From: Strobilurus pachycystidiatus
Taxonomy: Eukaryota > Basidiomycota > Agaricomycetes > Agaricales > Physalacriaceae
DNA: 64,000 nucleotides
Direction of reading: 5' to 3'
Assembly: GCA_019915135.1 (NCBI GenBank)
Contig: JAHLMK010000011.1
Span: forward strand, 806,001 to 870,000
In this document: in pieces, positions 35,711-46,023 of the stretch
Layout of the letters: every line of letters begins with the position of its first letter
How positions within the stretch are numbered: position 1 is the first letter of the stretch
The notes under the pieces: generated by a model
Told to the model about the DNA's origin: nothing
Database searches by the model: none
Seen by the model: the letters and a program-made list of their open reading frames with translations, nothing else
Made by a program: the position numbers and the translations under genes

Positions 35711-36368
35711 TTACACGCCGTGAGTACCGCTGAACTTGAAGGTACCCTCGTCCGGCTTCCACTGGATGTTCACGTTGCCCCTCATGTAAAGTGTATTGTA
35801 CCTGTTTAGTGATATCAGCGTCTGGCCATCATTCAACCTGTCAGAGCAACACACCGTGCACTTCCATTGATGCTACCCATCACGGCCTGGAACTCATCGG
35901 CGCTCATCTTCTTTGCCTTGAAGGTGGGTAGGCTGTCGAGTCCCAACATGGCACCAAAGACAGCCGCGTCGTTACAGACGCCGTCATACGCCCATCGCGA
36001 GCCGCCAGTCTTGCAAGACGGTTTCCACTGTCGCGATTATGAGGAATGATGTGGTTATGGTTGTGCAGCGGACTCACTGTCATCTGCTTTTTGATACCGC
36101 TTCGCGCCGCATTTCGCAGCTTTTCGGCTGCCGCCTCTACCTGTTCCGCAGACTTGGGCTGTGATTTCCCACCAGCAATCTGATCCTCGAGGCTTCGCGC
36201 GTACTTGGCAAGTTCCACGAGTGATTTACGTGCGTCGTCCTCATCCTCTGGGACGGGATAGTTGACAGTGTCGGCGAGGATGGCATCGACCATGACACGC
36301 GCCTTCTTGGCTGCCGGGCCCGAGGACGCGTCAGATTTGCGCTTCTTTCCAGCCACAGTTGAAGACAT
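35711..36368 (-). CDS. Small lysine-rich protein, conserved-looking, function unknown
   Basis: Start at 36368 with MSSTVAGKKRKSDASSGPAAKKARVMVDAI, a bipartite basic cluster that could act as a nuclear localisation signal. A helical segment follows (YARSLEDQIAGGKSQ...VEAAAEKLRNAAR). An intron joins KKQMT to WKPSCKTGGSRWAYDGVCND and AAVFGAMLGLDSLPTFKAKK. A last intron precedes NTLYMRGNVNIQWKPDEGTF, ending KFSGTHGV with TAA at 35711-35713. The C-terminal half, with a Trp/Cys motif and beta-rich end, looks like a small folded domain. I do not recognise it with confidence; a nuclear DNA- or chromatin-associated role is only inferred from the basic N-terminus. Confidence 0.7.
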
Positions 36369-36893
36369 GGCTTTGTGCTTTGTGCCAGTGGCTGCAGAAG
36401 GATAATAAGGGGTGGCAATTAAACGATGAAAGGACTGTCACTACTGTCAGTGTCACGACGCGACCGTGCCGCGGGTCGGCGGTCTATACTGATCAGGGTC
36501 TATCTCAGTGAGTACGGTCACCACTGCCACCAGTAGTACGACGGTGATCTTTCTGTGCACGATTCATTTTGGAAGGTATTCTGTGAACTCACCGATGCGC
36601 GCTCAAATTTTAGTTTCGTATGCGCAGTTGAAAGGACGGTCAGTGTGCTGTCTGTCTTGCCCTCATGGTTGACCTGGAGATGACCCGTCACTCAAGAGTC
36701 TGTATACTTGTATTCATTTGATATCCGTTGCTCCAAGTCTAAACTGTGTTGTCCGTAAGATCTATACAGTGCACGAGCAAATGCTTATATCTAACATAAC
36801 AATATGGCTACAATACAGAAGAATACATGCGCATAAGACATAGAAGGCAACGAATCGAAAGACGTATAAACAAGAACGACATATGTAACCCCA
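36369..36893. other. Intergenic
   Basis: About 525 bp, with CACTGTCAGTGTCACGAC-like short direct repeats near 36440. No gene seen. Confidence 0.4.
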
Positions 36894-39800
36894 TTATCCC
36901 CTGTCGCCATCCTTGGCACCTGTTTCTGAGGGTGCCGGGTTTGGTGGTAATGGCGACGAGATGTTCGCAGCTACCGAACCAATTTTCACCCTGAATTTCT
37001 TCTGTGGCGGATCGTCCCCCAGTTTTGTTCGGCTAGCTACTGACCCACCGAGGGCTTTCTTCTGCACGCCGATATCCTGCTTCTTGGATTTGGTCAGTCG
37101 AGCAAGCATCTCGTCGTCCTCGTCATCGTCCGAACGTCTACGCTTTTCGCCCGGCTTCATTGGGCCCAGGGATGCCATCATGCCTGGCGCAGGTGACTCT
37201 GGTCGCGACGACTGAGAATCACGAACAAGTGCCTCCAGTAGACGGTCTTCGTCATCTTCATCCTCTTCAACGACACGCGCGAGGGGAGGACTGGGTGACG
37301 CCTGTCTGGGTGATGAGACTGGAGAGGGCGACAGTCCTCCTGCGGGCTTGGGCCCTATCGCATCATCCCCTTCAGGCTCATCATCGTAGTCAACAAGTGG
37401 GTTGACGCCAACGACACGATATGGGGCATAATGGCTTTGTGGCGAAGAGCCCTCCGAGGAAGCGAAAAACCCTCTGGGTGATCCTCGTATCGCAGTTCTC
37501 CGCTTCCGCTTGAGGCCATGTAGCGGAGAATTTCGAGACCACGATTGGCTGCTGATCGATGGGATAAGGTCTTCGTCATCGTCCGCATTGAAATAGTCCT
37601 CCTCTTCAGCCTCAAGAGTACGAGCTTGGCTAGGCCATCCGCGGTGTTCAAGCCTAATGGGACGAGAACTGAGTATGATCTCCCGTACAGTGAAACAGAA
37701 ACGCACTTGTCAACTTTCATTTCTACTGGTGGTGGTTCGTTGTTTCGTTCATATCTCTGCATGAAGTCGCGGAATCTACTGGCACCCAGCGGTGTCTGAG
37801 ACAACATCTTGATTTCCTCCCCATGCTTGGTCATGCAAAACTTGATCAGGTCCTTTATGTTTTCCTGAAAGGAGGGAGGTTAGCACGACGATCCCGAGCC
37901 TTGGGGGGACGAAGCAACCTTGATCATGTGTTGGAAAAATTCCTGACACGAGCAACTAAGTAGACTATCTCGCCGTGATTCTCGCAAAGTCAAGTCCAGT
38001 ATCGGTTTGACGATATCAAACTTCATGACCTGACTGAGGATGTTGGGATTACCCTGCTTGAGCACGAGGCGGAAGAACCGAAAGGCAGCTTCCCAAAGAT
38101 GAGATATTGACACGATAAGGAACTAGCCCATACCATGCTGTAGGTGTTTATCCCGTGCCTTGAACAGTGAGGGAATGCGAAGCATGACACTAGTCGACAA
38201 GACAAAAAAGTGACTTCGGAAATGATGCTGATGCACAAAATTATGCAACAGATCGCAGAGATATACATATTGGTTGGTTCCCTCCCGTGTGAGTGGTAGA
38301 AGGTCTACATGCCAAATTGACTTGATGAATAATTAGACTGGACGTGAGCTATGAAACTTACCAGGTCCATTTCTCCATTCGGGTAGGGCGTTGAGGGGGG
38401 TGAAAAGCGTCTTCACACAGTCTTTATAGAAGTAGTCCATAAAGCGCTCCGTTCCCGGATCGTCCTTACGAACAGGCGCCTTCGCAGGCTATAAGCGATT
38501 CACATGAGCGAGAGATATGAAACATTCGAGACCGAGATTTCTCACATGTGCCTCAGAACCCGCGTTAGCGAGGCCCATTTCGGGTGGCAAGTCCAGCCAT
38601 ACTTTCAAAGCATCTCCAACTTGACTCTGAACCGCCAGATCCTTACTCGTCGCCATAACCCTACACGCCATCTCAAGAATAGTTTCCGCATTCTCGGCTC
38701 CCTTCTTTCCCGCCACACGTTCCTTCTCAAGAGCAACGACCTGCTTGAGAACATGGCCTCGCACACCGTTGATGTCGTGGTCTAGTAGAGCAGCTAGCAC
38801 TTCTCCACCCGAGCTGATGATGGCCTTGTTAGACTCCACCTTCTCCGGAAGACTGAGAGCCCATTGGACAGCGAATAAGATCCCTCGGTCGACCAGAGAA
38901 CGGAACAGCGCCATGCGTGCCGGCAATTGTACATTCTTCCCCATAACGCACAGCTGCTGAACAAGCAAGATAACCTCGCACCGATGTGAGAACTCTGCCT
39001 CGCTATCGGCCACAGGCGCTGGTTCGATACCGTTCGCTGGTTTCGGGCTAGAGGAGGGCTTTTTATCGCTGTCACTCCCATTTCCTGCTGGATTGCTCCC
39101 TTCATCCACCCCAGTCATACCTGGGGGTGCCTCCACCGGTGCATTGGCGGGTTTCCGAATCCCACCTCCGCTGAGAATATCCTCGTCGACATACAAGCGA
39201 ACCACCTGACGTAGGAAGACACTATCCTGCTGTATGTGACTTATTATGTCGATCTGGTTGAAGATGATACACGAGTTGAGCACGTTGAAAGTCGAGTCGT
39301 CCAGGGCCCGGGCAAGAACGACATCTTTGAGGAACTGCAGGCGGTAGGTGTGGTGAATTTTCCGCTGAATAGCCGAGTCACGAAAGGTTATAGGCTCATG
39401 GAAGTGCGTCGTTTGAGTGAGAAACTCTCGATAGTTGGCCTTGTGCGTCGGAAACTCTGGGTCATCTGAGGACTGCTTAGAATGATAGTGAACTAGCATA
39501 GCATAGGAATAACACACATTCCAGCATGCCCACAACCCCAAAGAACAGCTCGTCTTCCAGAATATGCTCATACATACTATGATCGTTTAGCATGACTGCA
39601 AAGATGGGTGTCAGCGTGTGTCATAGTTGTACAGGCGTGAGGCACTTACGTATGGTGAGCATTAGACTGAACAGCGCGTGTAGACTTTCGAGGCTTTGTG
39701 AGCGTTCAGCGTCGCGTAGGACGACGATCATTTGTTTGATGTAATCCTATGATGGTACTGATATTAGCACGACAGGCCATATGTATTTCAACCGTATAGA

Positions 39801-40986
39801 GTACACGCTATTGACGAGTAAAATGGCGGTGCGTACCTCATGTTGAATGTACTCGCATATTCGTTCCTTGACGTTCTGAGTGCGCGTCAGGCTTTTGATG
39901 GAGGATTCGATGTCAGAAACGTTGCCCAATGTGGGAGTCGGAAGATGACCCGTGCGAATGATGCTCGCGGTAGTGAGTGAGCTGCCGTCTGAACCTAAAA
40001 TTGGAGAAGATGAGCCCATGCCAGATAACTGTTCTTCGCCTGAGAACAAATAAGTATTCTGGAGGAACGAATGATGGCGGACAGTAAACACGCACCTCCA
40101 GTGTTCATATGACGTTGCACCTCTTGTATGAAGTTCCATACCTCAGCGCAGCCATCGGGCTCTTGAAAGCTGAGCGCATAGTCGACGCCGTCCGGCTCGG
40201 TCCAAACAATAAGTGTCTCTGTGCCCGAACATCAGTGTCGGGAGCAGCACGCGGGCAGCTTCATGCCTACCCTGCTGTCGTTGATAGACGTCATTGGACC
40301 GAATTGTGGTGGTCAACACGACCTCCTGGAAATTGCGCTCGGAGCGGGCGGTGAGCAGGGCCTCGGCGCCGTCCTGCGAGAAGTGACCGAAGCAGAAGGC
40401 TGTCCCGCGATCTATCCAGCGGGTTTCCATAAGCTGGTACACCTGTTGACGTTGATATTGTGAGCATCGAGTTGAGGGCCGTCGGAGAACAGCGGGCAGG
40501 GACCCAGGACGGTGAAAGAAGGCGGAAATGGCGACTCACTTTGACGCGCTTCATCTCGTTCGACTCGGTCTCCTGTGGCCAGTCTTGACCCTCCTCCACA
40601 ATGGTGACCGTGCCGTCCGCGACAGCCACCGTCGCCGAGTGCTGGTCCATGAGCTCCACCTGGCCGCTGACATCGAGCACGGCGTCGTCGAGGCCGGAGG
40701 CGGAAGGTTGCGCATCCATTTGTCCTTTGGGCGCATCGTCGGATGCAGCCACTAATGTGCTGTGGGCCGGTGTATCTGTCGTCCTTAGAGAAGCGTGCAT
40801 TTCATTATGGGAGATGGCGTCGTGAGTGGGCGTATCCGTCGGTGATGAAGGAGAGACGGAAGTAGAGATATCGACGGAGGACGAATGGGTGCTATGGGGC
40901 GGCTCAGCGTCGGGGACGGCGCCCGGTTCGGCGGGAATGGCAATGAGTGACAGAGGGGCGCTTGCGACGGCGACGTCGCCATCCAT
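36894..40986 (-). CDS. PSY2: Protein phosphatase 4 regulatory subunit 3 (Psy2/SMEK/PP4R3)
   Basis: Targeting subunit of the PP4 phosphatase, used in DNA-damage recovery and glucose signalling. The conserved part begins MKRVK|VYQLMETRWIDRGTAFCFGHF, the EVH1/PH-like domain. It continues through DTLIVWTEPDGVDYALSFQE and PDGCAEVWNFIQEVQ. The SMK-1 domain follows: DIESSIKSLTRTQNVKERI, DYIKQMIVVLRDAERSQSLE, VMLNDHSMYEHILEDELFFG, YDPEFPTHKANYREFL and VNDVVLARALDDSTFNVLNS-like text. The C-terminus is acidic/basic low complexity (EEEDYFNADDDEDL, RRRSDDDEDDEML) and ends at 36894. The ATG at 40986 gives a ~145-residue Ser/Thr/Asp-rich extension before the core; an in-frame ATG at 41085 would lie only 47 bp from TOM20. 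More than ten introns. Confidence 0.9.
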
Positions 40987-41132
40987 GGCGCCGGAGACGG
41001 AGGCCACAACGAGCGGCGGATAAAATAACAAGTCAAAAGCCAACACCTGCACCGAGTCCTTCGGCCCGAGCTGGCCCGCAAGCATACGTCACGATTTGTC
41101 ACGAAGCCGCAATTTTCTGTTTGTCCACCACG
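40987..41132. promoter_or_regulatory. Compact bidirectional promoter PSY2/TOM20
   Basis: The two starts diverge with at most 146 bp between them, so core promoters must be shared or overlap. No TATA box is obvious. Confidence 0.5.
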
Positions 41133-41883
41133 ATGAGCGCAAGGGCAACCACCGTGCTCTCCGTCGCCGCCGCCGTCGCCGCCGGCCTCGTCGCGTACGC
41201 CGTCTACTTTGACTACAAGCGACGGAACGATGTCGCATTCAGGAAGAAGCTGCGTACGTCGCCGCCGCGCTCCCTCCTCGTTGTTCCCGCCATTGACAGA
41301 CTCTCACAGGCAAGGAGAAAAAACGCGTCGACAAGATAGCGTCTTCGCAGGCATCGCTGGATGGTTCCTCCACCGGTGTGTCCGCCGACGAGCTCGCCGA
41401 CGCCCTGGAGCGGGTGAAACGGGAGGACGTGCCCATCTCGCCGGCTGAACGGGAGAACTACTTTATGTCCCAGGTCGCCACCGGAGAACAACTCGCCGCC
41501 CAAGGCAAGCCAACTGCCGTGCCCCCAGCGCTTATCATTTATGTCTCATTCACAGGTGCCACATTCTACCTTCCTGCTGCCCTCGCCTTCTTCAGAGCCC
41601 TCCGCGTGTATCCCTCACCCGTCGAGCTGATGGTGATCTATGAAAAAACTGTGCCGGAGCCCATCTGCAAGGTGTGTATTCACGAGTCTCACGCTATGTT
41701 CCGGAGGCTGACGCGATCCCACAGCTCGTGTTGCAACTCAGCCAGCTGGATGTGAGTAATGATTCACAGTTGGATGTCCTGGACGACGAATCAAGTCCAG
41801 TAAGAGGCGGGCCTCCATCGGAAGCCTCGTCTCAGGAGTGGGATAAGGTCACAGATCCGGGCTCTGCCACACCAGCCTCGTAA
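41133..41883 (+). CDS. TOM20: Mitochondrial import receptor Tom20 (MAS20)
   Basis: Outer-membrane receptor recognising mitochondrial presequences. Start at 41133. The N-terminal anchor is VLSVAAAVAAGLVAYAVYFDYKRR, followed by the basic linker RKKLRKEKKRVDK. The receptor domain is PISPAERENYFMSQVATGEQLAAQ|GATFYLPAALAFFRALRVYP, SPVELMVIYEKTVPEPICK|LVLQLSQLDVSND. The acidic tail ends EWDKVTDPGSATPAS. The intron at 41505-41555 has a GC donor (GCAAGC); no GT position restores this frame. Others are GT-AG. It diverges from PSY2, and the SET gene begins about 130 bp downstream on the same strand. Confidence 0.9.
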
Positions 41884-42017
41884 ACGTTGCCTACAATTCC
41901 ACACAAATAGTCCGTTTCGTCACGTCCCACACGCATATTCATCATTATCTCTGCCTCATATTGTCCAAATGTTCTAATACACCTTTTTCCTCTCTCCCAT
42001 GTGTCTCCAGATGCACC

Positions 42018-43354
42018 AGAAGGTTACAGGTGAGATGCCTCCAAGACAAATGCGAGTCCAGCGCTAAGAATTTGCAAATGTAGGTTATTACGACGCCTTC
42101 CCACAAAAAAGCATGAATGTCTCGATAAAAGACAGCATCAGAAGAAGATCGTCGTGGTCAACAAGGACTTCAAGAAAGGTGACCTCATCTACAAGGCTGG
42201 TCTAATAGCTCCATTTCGCGTGAACATCCTATCGACCTTCAGTTTAGGAGTTCCCAGTCGCTGCTGTTCTCGATGCAGATCTCCGTCTGACAGGAACCTA
42301 CTGCTCTCATTGTCTCCGACTCATCGAATCCTCAATCCCCATAAAAAACGCCTCAAGATCCTCTTGACCAGACATATTGTTCCAAAGCATGCCAGCTCGA
42401 TTGCAAATCGCAATCGCATAACCTGCTCTTTAGTACGGAACGACCTCTCCCAGCCGAGATACCCATGGACCTCCCCTCTCCAGAAGCGCTTGAACAGCGT
42501 CGGAAAGCCCAAACTGAATATGTCGCTCACCTGAAGAAAAACACCACCGCTGCACCGCTTCTCGTCGGCCGCTGCGTCGCTCGTCAGATACACGCCGAAA
42601 CGTTGAAACTCATTCCTGGCCTCCCCCCAACCAAGTCGGATGTTCGCACTTACACTGATACAGAGAGCGACGACTATGGTCTCGGAGACCACATTGAACG
42701 TCTGCGGTACATCGACGTCGCAACAGTGCCTGAAGATAGCAATCTGCTCGCCGCCGTTCTCGGTGCTGCTGTGCCAGATCTGAACCAATTCATCAACGAT
42801 GAACGCATGACCATCCTTCTCGGAAAAAATGGCCTATAATGCCTATGGTGTCTGCTTCAGTGGGGGACGGGATGACAAGGTATGACAAGGGGTCTTTAAC
42901 GATGGCCAACAGAACTAAATGTACTTTATGACTCGATTAGCCTCCATCTGCAGAGCGGCCTGAAGATCAGGAGCGCACTCGCACACCCTATGGCACATCG
43001 CGTCAAGTCGGCTCTGCTTTCTACACCCTCTCCTCGTATCTCAACCACTCCTGCGAACCCTCTGCGTTGCCGTCATTCAGCAGCGGGACTTCCGATCTAC
43101 ACCTCATTGCCAATACGGACTTGAAGGCAGGCGACGAGCTTACAGTTTCGTTCGTTGATGTCAACCAACACGAGGGCGAGTCTATTGAAGACTGCAGGAG
43201 GCGGAGGCGTATGGAGTTGGCTCGTGGATGGAAGTTTGCTTGTGACTGCCCGCGGTGTGCGAGGGAGAGTAGCTCTAAAAGCGAGGTGACACCTAACCAG
43301 CCCGAGGCGGATGGGTCGAAGGTTGAGGAGTGTGTCACTCGATTGCAAGAGTAG
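42018..43354 (+). CDS. SET/MYND methyltransferase (Set5/SMYD type), reading frame broken
   Basis: Set5/SMYD-type proteins methylate lysines, for Set5 on histone H4. Visible parts: PEGY|RLLRRLPTKKHECL, VVVNKDFKKGDLIYK|EFPVAAVLDADLR, the split MYND-like finger CSHCLRLI...YCSKACQLDCKSQSHN, the SET core (GKMAYNAYGVCFSGG, YTLSSYLNHSCEPSALPSF, AGDELTVSFVD) and the post-SET cysteines CDCPRC. Problems: no in-frame ATG precedes 42018. The intron 42196-42247 needs a GC donor with poor consensus (GCTGGT). Two A6 runs (42343-42348 and 42824-42829) each hold one A too many to connect the conserved frames. This is either a decaying gene or a sequence with homopolymer errors; a 5' exon shared with TOM20 was tested and does not splice in frame. 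Stop at 43354. Confidence 0.7.
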
Positions 43355-43653
43355 ATCGGTGGTATCTTGACAACCACCTCGAGGTGCATGCATACTCATA
43401 GCTTACGATGATCAACCTCAGTTTAATTTCAAACACACCATCACTTCCTGTACGTGTTATCTGCCGAAGTCCTCGACGCGTACACGACACCGAACAATTT
43501 CTTGTGACTTACATTACATACAACAAACATCCAAACATCTTCCACTAGCACTATCCGCGTCGCTATCAGTAAATAGACTAGACTTGTACAAGTATTTTAC
43601 CCGTAGATGTTGCTTGTCGTGGCAGAAAACGCGACTCCGCCGAGAAGTCCATG

Positions 43654-43865
43654 TCAGTGCTTCGCTGCTGAAATGCTAGTCACCTGAATAAGATTGATAG
43701 CGCCGATTTGGGCCAGTTTACGGTAGAGCGAACCGCGGGTCATCCGCTTTGCACCGTGTGCGATTACCTACATATGTAGATGAGAGATGGTACGAGGAGG
43801 GAGGCAAGCTTGTTGGCACTCTTGGCTGGGTTGGTTTGTAGCATCCTTACGGCTCTCGCACACAT
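43654..43865 (-). CDS. Candidate tiny two-exon gene (about 42 codons)
   Basis: An ATG at 43865 (MCARA) is followed at once by a strong donor (GTAAGG). The acceptor CATATGTAG at 43768 continues the frame: VIAHGAKRMTRGSLYRKLAQ, IGAINLIQVTSISAAKH, stop at 43654-43656. The basic amphipathic middle looks protein-like and the splice signals are good, but no family is recognised and chance cannot be excluded. An alternative 50-nt intron after NLIQ (with a CTGAC branch site) would change the end. Confidence 0.25.
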
Positions 43866-44140
43866 AACTTAAAGCTTGAAGCTTGAAGAGTTGAACTGGA
43901 GTTGAATGATGAATCTGGACGTACATAGCAAGGGTCGGTAATGGCTGTGAGATGAAATTGCCGTGCATCGGTCATAAACCTGAAGCGCTGAAAGGATTGT
44001 ACGTGTTCCAGTCACTGACAAGGATCATGGGATGACTCGAGGTTTGAAAGGTATACGAATGCAGGATCGGCCGTTTGCCGAATCTGGCTCTCAACTTGTT
44101 CAACTCTGACGTCCATCATCCCGCCGCAACGCCCATCGTC

Positions 44141-45022
44141 ATGGCGGCTGAATCGACCAAGAAGCGGACGCGCTACGCCTGTAAGTGTCTCAACATACAG
44201 ATCAAGTCCAGCAAACCCGTCGACGCTGTGCCCCGGAGCTGGCGGGTGAGCCGAGCTTTACGCAAGGTATGTCAAGGCGGACGGAATCTCTGCCGTGCGT
44301 TGCAATGCTCGTTTTTTCGCCGCAAATTGGCTAAGAATTCTTCCAGGCGCATCCTCAGCTCACTTTGCGGATCCGGTCCAAGCGACTTGTATGGAAGGCA
44401 CCCCCAACGATGTGCTCATTCATGTCTGGCTGCTTGATCTGCCGCACTTCGTATACCGTTCCACCAGGTCATATCGTCCAAGCTTGCTGCCCAAGAAGGA
44501 CCGTTCATCCCCAAGGCCGGCTGGGTCGAGGGACGATGTGCTGCGAAACATCTTCAGGATGGATTGAGGTGTTCGAGGACGTCTTGGTAAGCTATGCGCT
44601 GCCGTACTCTGCCCTGTAGCCTCCTGCTTACCAGCCGACCCAGACCGACTCACAAGTGGCGCGTCTTGAATCGTCGCCCACATTTCTCAAATCTCTTTTC
44701 CTTGTTCTGCCGCCGCTCGTTCAGACTTGCTCCCCACTCCACCACCCTTGCCGCTCGAATCAGATCCCCACGACGACCGGGGGCCTCAAGTATCTCAACA
44801 TGGAACCTTTGTTTTCCAAGATCTCTACTAAACAGATCCTGTTCTTTGTCCGGCTTCAAATTTAGCCTTCCGCCCAATTCGCGGCTGCCTCGCGTCAAGG
44901 GAGCAAGAAATCAGTGATATTGGACGGGCAGATTGCACAGTTAGCAGAGAAAGAACGGGACCTCCAACTATGAAGTGCATACCCTCATGCATTTCTACAA
45001 AGACGGTTTAACGAATAGCGAG
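44141..45022 (+). pseudogene. Frameshifted remnant of a CxC/CxxC protein with coiled coil
   Basis: The start MAAESTKKRTRYACKCLNIQ reads as a real N-terminus with a CxC pair. A later exon gives AHPQLTLRIRSK and a CLIC (CxxC) motif. These resemble zinc-binding pairs, but I cannot name the family. The coherent protein text then hops between frames: APELAGEPSFTQ, YVKADGISA, then QVISSKLAAQEGPFIPKAGW, DDVLRN and SSGWIEVFEDVL lie in three frames within 150 bp, with no introns to explain it. Further on, VILDGQIAQLAEKERDLQ and EVHTLMHFYKDGLTNSEKK (coiled-coil-like) are again out of frame with each other. At least four small indels are needed, so it is probably a dead gene. Confidence 0.6.
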
Positions 45023-46023
45023 AAGAAGGTAAAACCTGTTTCTCCGACGCCTCGCCATGGAAGGAGCCATCTGGCCTTTCTGCGCCTCTGCCGCTGTCTC
45101 TGTTCGGATTTCGTTCCCAGCCGCCATCACCGCCCCGAGAGTGTCGCCAGAGACACCCCGTGTGGGCACTCTCTCCGTCACTTGCCCACCTCCAGGTTCC
45201 ATCATCCACGAGCATCCGAACAGTCCGCAAGCCGTCTTCTGAGTGCAAACATCCCTGCTTTTGAACTCGGAAAATCGGGCATCTACTCATGGCGGCTCGC
45301 TTCTTGGAAATAAGAGGCACCTTGACGATGAGCTGTATATGGCTACCAGTCACAGTCCTTATTATAGAGGAGCAAATGGCGCCGTATGAAAGCTGGCCTG
45401 GGCCCGGGGAGAACATAGGCAGTACACTGTCGTCGGTCCACCGCCAACAGGAACGAACGATACACCGCCACATCCTCGCAATGAAAGAGGAAGGTCCCAT
45501 TTGACCTCAACACTACCATTCTAGTCAGGAGAATGGGGTGGCAGCCCATGACTCGGAAGGTGACAACCTTTATCTCGAGATATAATTCTGTTCTTGATAT
45601 TGACCATAGAAATGGTCTTTGATATTGAAAGAAGCAACGGGTGTGGATCGTCCACAGAGGCGCCCTGTTATTACCGCTGGTTGAACAGCAGCCCCCGCGT
45701 TCCAAACAGATAAACAGGACGTTGCGGGATCCTTAGCGCTCTTCATCCTTAGTTTCATCTAACCTGGAACCTCCTCTCCTTGACTCGTATCCCTCTCCGT
45801 TGGCGGATCTCCGCTTCACCGTAAGACTTCGCGGCGCCCTCATACGAGTACGAGTACTGGCATTCGGGCAAGTCACTCGCGGGCCGTCGTTCGAGCTGCC
45901 TGCTTCGCCTTCGAGTTTCCCGGAGGAGATGGCTAGCGATGGAGCGCAATGGGAGCCCTGGGAAGAGGAGGTTGATTGCACGATGACGAAGATAGAGAGG
46001 CGTTGGCTGTCCGGCAACGCCTA
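45023..46023 (+). other. Possible continuation of the decayed gene
   Basis: Both strands have scattered open frames (e.g. ASEQSASRLLSANIPAFE on the plus strand near 45211, and a 94-codon minus frame at 45733-46017), but none shows a motif or splice structure. It may be the C-terminal part of the remnant above. Confidence 0.25.

Noticed and set aside
41133..43354. TOM20 and SET domain as one fused gene
   Set aside because: Donors in the TOM20 last exon are phase 0 or 2, while the SET frame at 42018 needs phase 1 (only a very weak GTCCAG site fits), and TOM20 ends with a normal stop.
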